Assembly: GCA_012960835.1 (NCBI GenBank)
Contig: DUAL01000062.1
Span: 1 to 7,214 of the forward strand
Reading direction: 5' to 3'
Source: Flavobacteriales bacterium
Lineage (GTDB): Bacteria; Bacteroidota; Bacteroidia; Flavobacteriales; BACL11
DNA length: 7,214 bases
The first letter of the stretch is position 1. Every line of letters begins with the position of its first letter. A program made the translations under genes and the position numbers. Shown piece after piece: positions 5,887 through 7,214 of this stretch. The notes under the pieces were generated by a model. It saw nothing but the letters and a program-made list of their open reading frames with translations. It was not told the DNA's origin and ran no database searches.

Positions 5887-7214
5887 AAAGAAAAAGCTTT
5901 TTAAAATCGATTTTTGGAGCAGGTGCATTATTAAGTGTTCCCTATTGTAGTAATCCAGAAAAATTGGATGAGCTAAACATCCAAATAAATAGTGTGTCTG
6001 ACAAATGTAAGGGGAATATGGTGGGCTTCAAAACTACCCCTATTGACAAAGTAAAAGTTGGACTTATCGGAATTGGCAATAGAGGAAAAACCCTTATCCA
6101 AATGTTTGATTGGCTGATTGAAAATGAGAAAGCCGAGATTGTAGCCCTTTGCGATTTAGATGGAAAAAATATTGATTATGCCCTTAATCATTTAAAAGAC
6201 AAGCAATCTTTGATTCCTAAAACATATGCTAATGGAGAAAATGATTGGGAAAATGTAGCAAAATTGGAGGAGGTGGATTTACTATTAATCGCAACTCCTT
6301 GGGAGTGGCATACGCCAATGGCAATTTTTGGAATGGAAAATGGAAAGCATGTTGCCTCTGAGGTGCCTATTGCTTATACTTTGGAAGATTGCGTAAAAAT
6401 TATTCAGACAGCTGAGCAAACTTCAAAGCATTGCATCATGATTGAAAACTGCTGTTATAACAGAGAAGAACTTTGGATTATGAACATGATTCAAGAAGGG
6501 GTTTTTGGGGAATTAACCCATGCGGAATGTGCTTATAATCATGATTTGCGCGCTTTACTTTTACATGAAACTTATTACAAAAATCAGTGGCGAATGAAAC
6601 ACCATACTGAGAGGAATGGGAATTTTTACACCACTCATGGTATTGGACCGGTAAGTTTTTACATGGATATTGGAAGGGGTGACACTTTCAAATATTTAAC
6701 TTCAATGAGCTCGAAAGAGCAAAGTTTGAGTGCAGCTGTAAAAAAAACAAATAGTAATTTCCCGAGCGTAAAATGTGGAGATGTGAATACTTCACTAATT
6801 AAAACAGAAAACGGAAAAAGCATTATGTTGCAATTTGATGTACATACAGGCAGGCCTTATTCTAGGATAAACCAGTTAGTTGGCACAAAAGCAGTGCATG
6901 AAGGATATCCGAGTCGGCTTTATATTGATGGGGAAGAATTAGAATTTTGGGGACACAGATGGTTATCGGAAGAGGATTATTTGACTTACAGCAAAAAGTA
7001 CGAACACCCCATGATGAGCAAACTCAAAAAAATTAGTGAATCTTTCAAACAAGGACATGGTGGCATGGATTTTATTATGATTTACCGCTTGATTAGCTGC
7101 TTAAATAAAGGTATTTCGCTAGATATAAATGTGTATGATAGCGTGATGTGGAGTGCCATTACGCCCCTTTCAGAACTTTCTGTAAGTTTAGATAGCCAAC
7201 CAATAGCTTTCCCT
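5883..7214 (+). CDS. GH109-like NAD-dependent glycosidase (Gfo/Idh/MocA fold), cut by window end
   Basis: 444 codons are open to the window edge, with only about 10-20 residues expected to be missing. It is a Gfo/Idh/MocA-fold protein closely resembling family GH109, whose founding member (from Elizabethkingia) is an alpha-N-acetylgalactosaminidase working through transient oxidation by tightly bound NAD+. Visible landmarks: NAD-binding GIGNRG (63-68), SEVPIA (159-164, replacing the EKP of dehydrogenases), NCCYNREE (189-196), YTTHGIGPV with Tyr249 and His252, RPYSRIN with Tyr326, and GHGGMDF (391-397). Tyr192, Tyr249, His252 and Tyr326 have spacings like the active-site residues described for the founding enzyme. 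The N-terminus (KRKSFLK, then a short hydrophobic stretch) resembles a Tat signal but has Arg-Lys instead of Arg-Arg. Export with bound cofactor would fit the family. The ATGA overlap with ridA implies translational coupling. Substrate specificity cannot be read from sequence. Confidence 0.88.
   Translation, partial: MKRKSFLKSIFGAGALLSVPYCSNPEKLDELNIQINSVSDKCKGNMVGFKTTPIDKVKVGLIGIGNRGKTLIQMFDWLIENEKAEIVALCDLDGKNIDYALNHLKDKQSLIPKTYANGENDWENVAKLEEVDLLLIATPWEWHTPMAIFGMENGKHVASEVPIAYTLEDCVKIIQTAEQTSKHCIMIENCCYNREELWIMNMIQEGVFGELTHAECAYNHDLRALLLHETYYKNQWRMKHHTERNGNFYTTHGIGPVSFYMDIGRGDTFKYLTSMSSKEQSLSAAVKKTNSNFPSVKCGDVNTSLIKTENGKSIMLQFDVHTGRPYSRINQLVGTKAVHEGYPSRLYIDGEELEFWGHRWLSEEDYLTYSKKYEHPMMSKLKKISESFKQGHGGMDFIMIYRLISCLNKGISLDINVYDSVMWSAITPLSELSVSLDSQPIAFP

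Overview
The window looks like the chromosome of a Bacteroidota bacterium. It is AT-rich, and it carries a TonB-dependent receptor with a DUF4249 lipoprotein behind it. Several promoter candidates match the Bacteroidota -7 box TAnnTTTG, there is a compact RNase P RNA, and a GH109-type Gfo/Idh/MocA protein sits at the right end. I cannot name the genus.

Left end (1-1910): this is the abnormal part. Positions 1 to about 172 encode, on the minus strand, the middle of an aldo/keto reductase whose N-terminal part is missing inside the window. From about 173 to 457 lies a segment near 50% GC, against roughly 30% just outside it, whose encoded peptide I do not recognise. From about 458 the plus strand encodes the beta-barrel of a TonB-dependent receptor that lacks its signal peptide, regulatory domain and plug. 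The unknown peptide and the barrel form one open frame (177-1910). Both flanking genes therefore lose their 5' ends at the two edges of the same foreign-looking segment. This fits either a real replacement/insertion or a chimeric assembly.

Middle (1914-5119): a DUF4249 lipoprotein follows the receptor by 3 bases. A thioredoxin reductase (trxB) comes next, with its own promoter match, and then a 78-residue double-CDGSH iron-sulfur protein, also with a promoter match. A secreted protein of unknown function runs convergently on the minus strand, and its stop codon overlaps the CDGSH stop.

Right part (5132-7214): the RNase P RNA gene rnpB lies on the minus strand and ends in a strong intrinsic terminator just upstream of the secreted-protein gene. 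Divergent from it is ridA (imine deaminase), which overlaps by 4 bases the start of a GH109-like NAD-dependent glycosidase cut by the window end.

Apart from the left-end junction, the genes are recognisable housekeeping or common Bacteroidota accessory genes. I found no CRISPR array, transposase, tRNA or convincing new multi-gene system.
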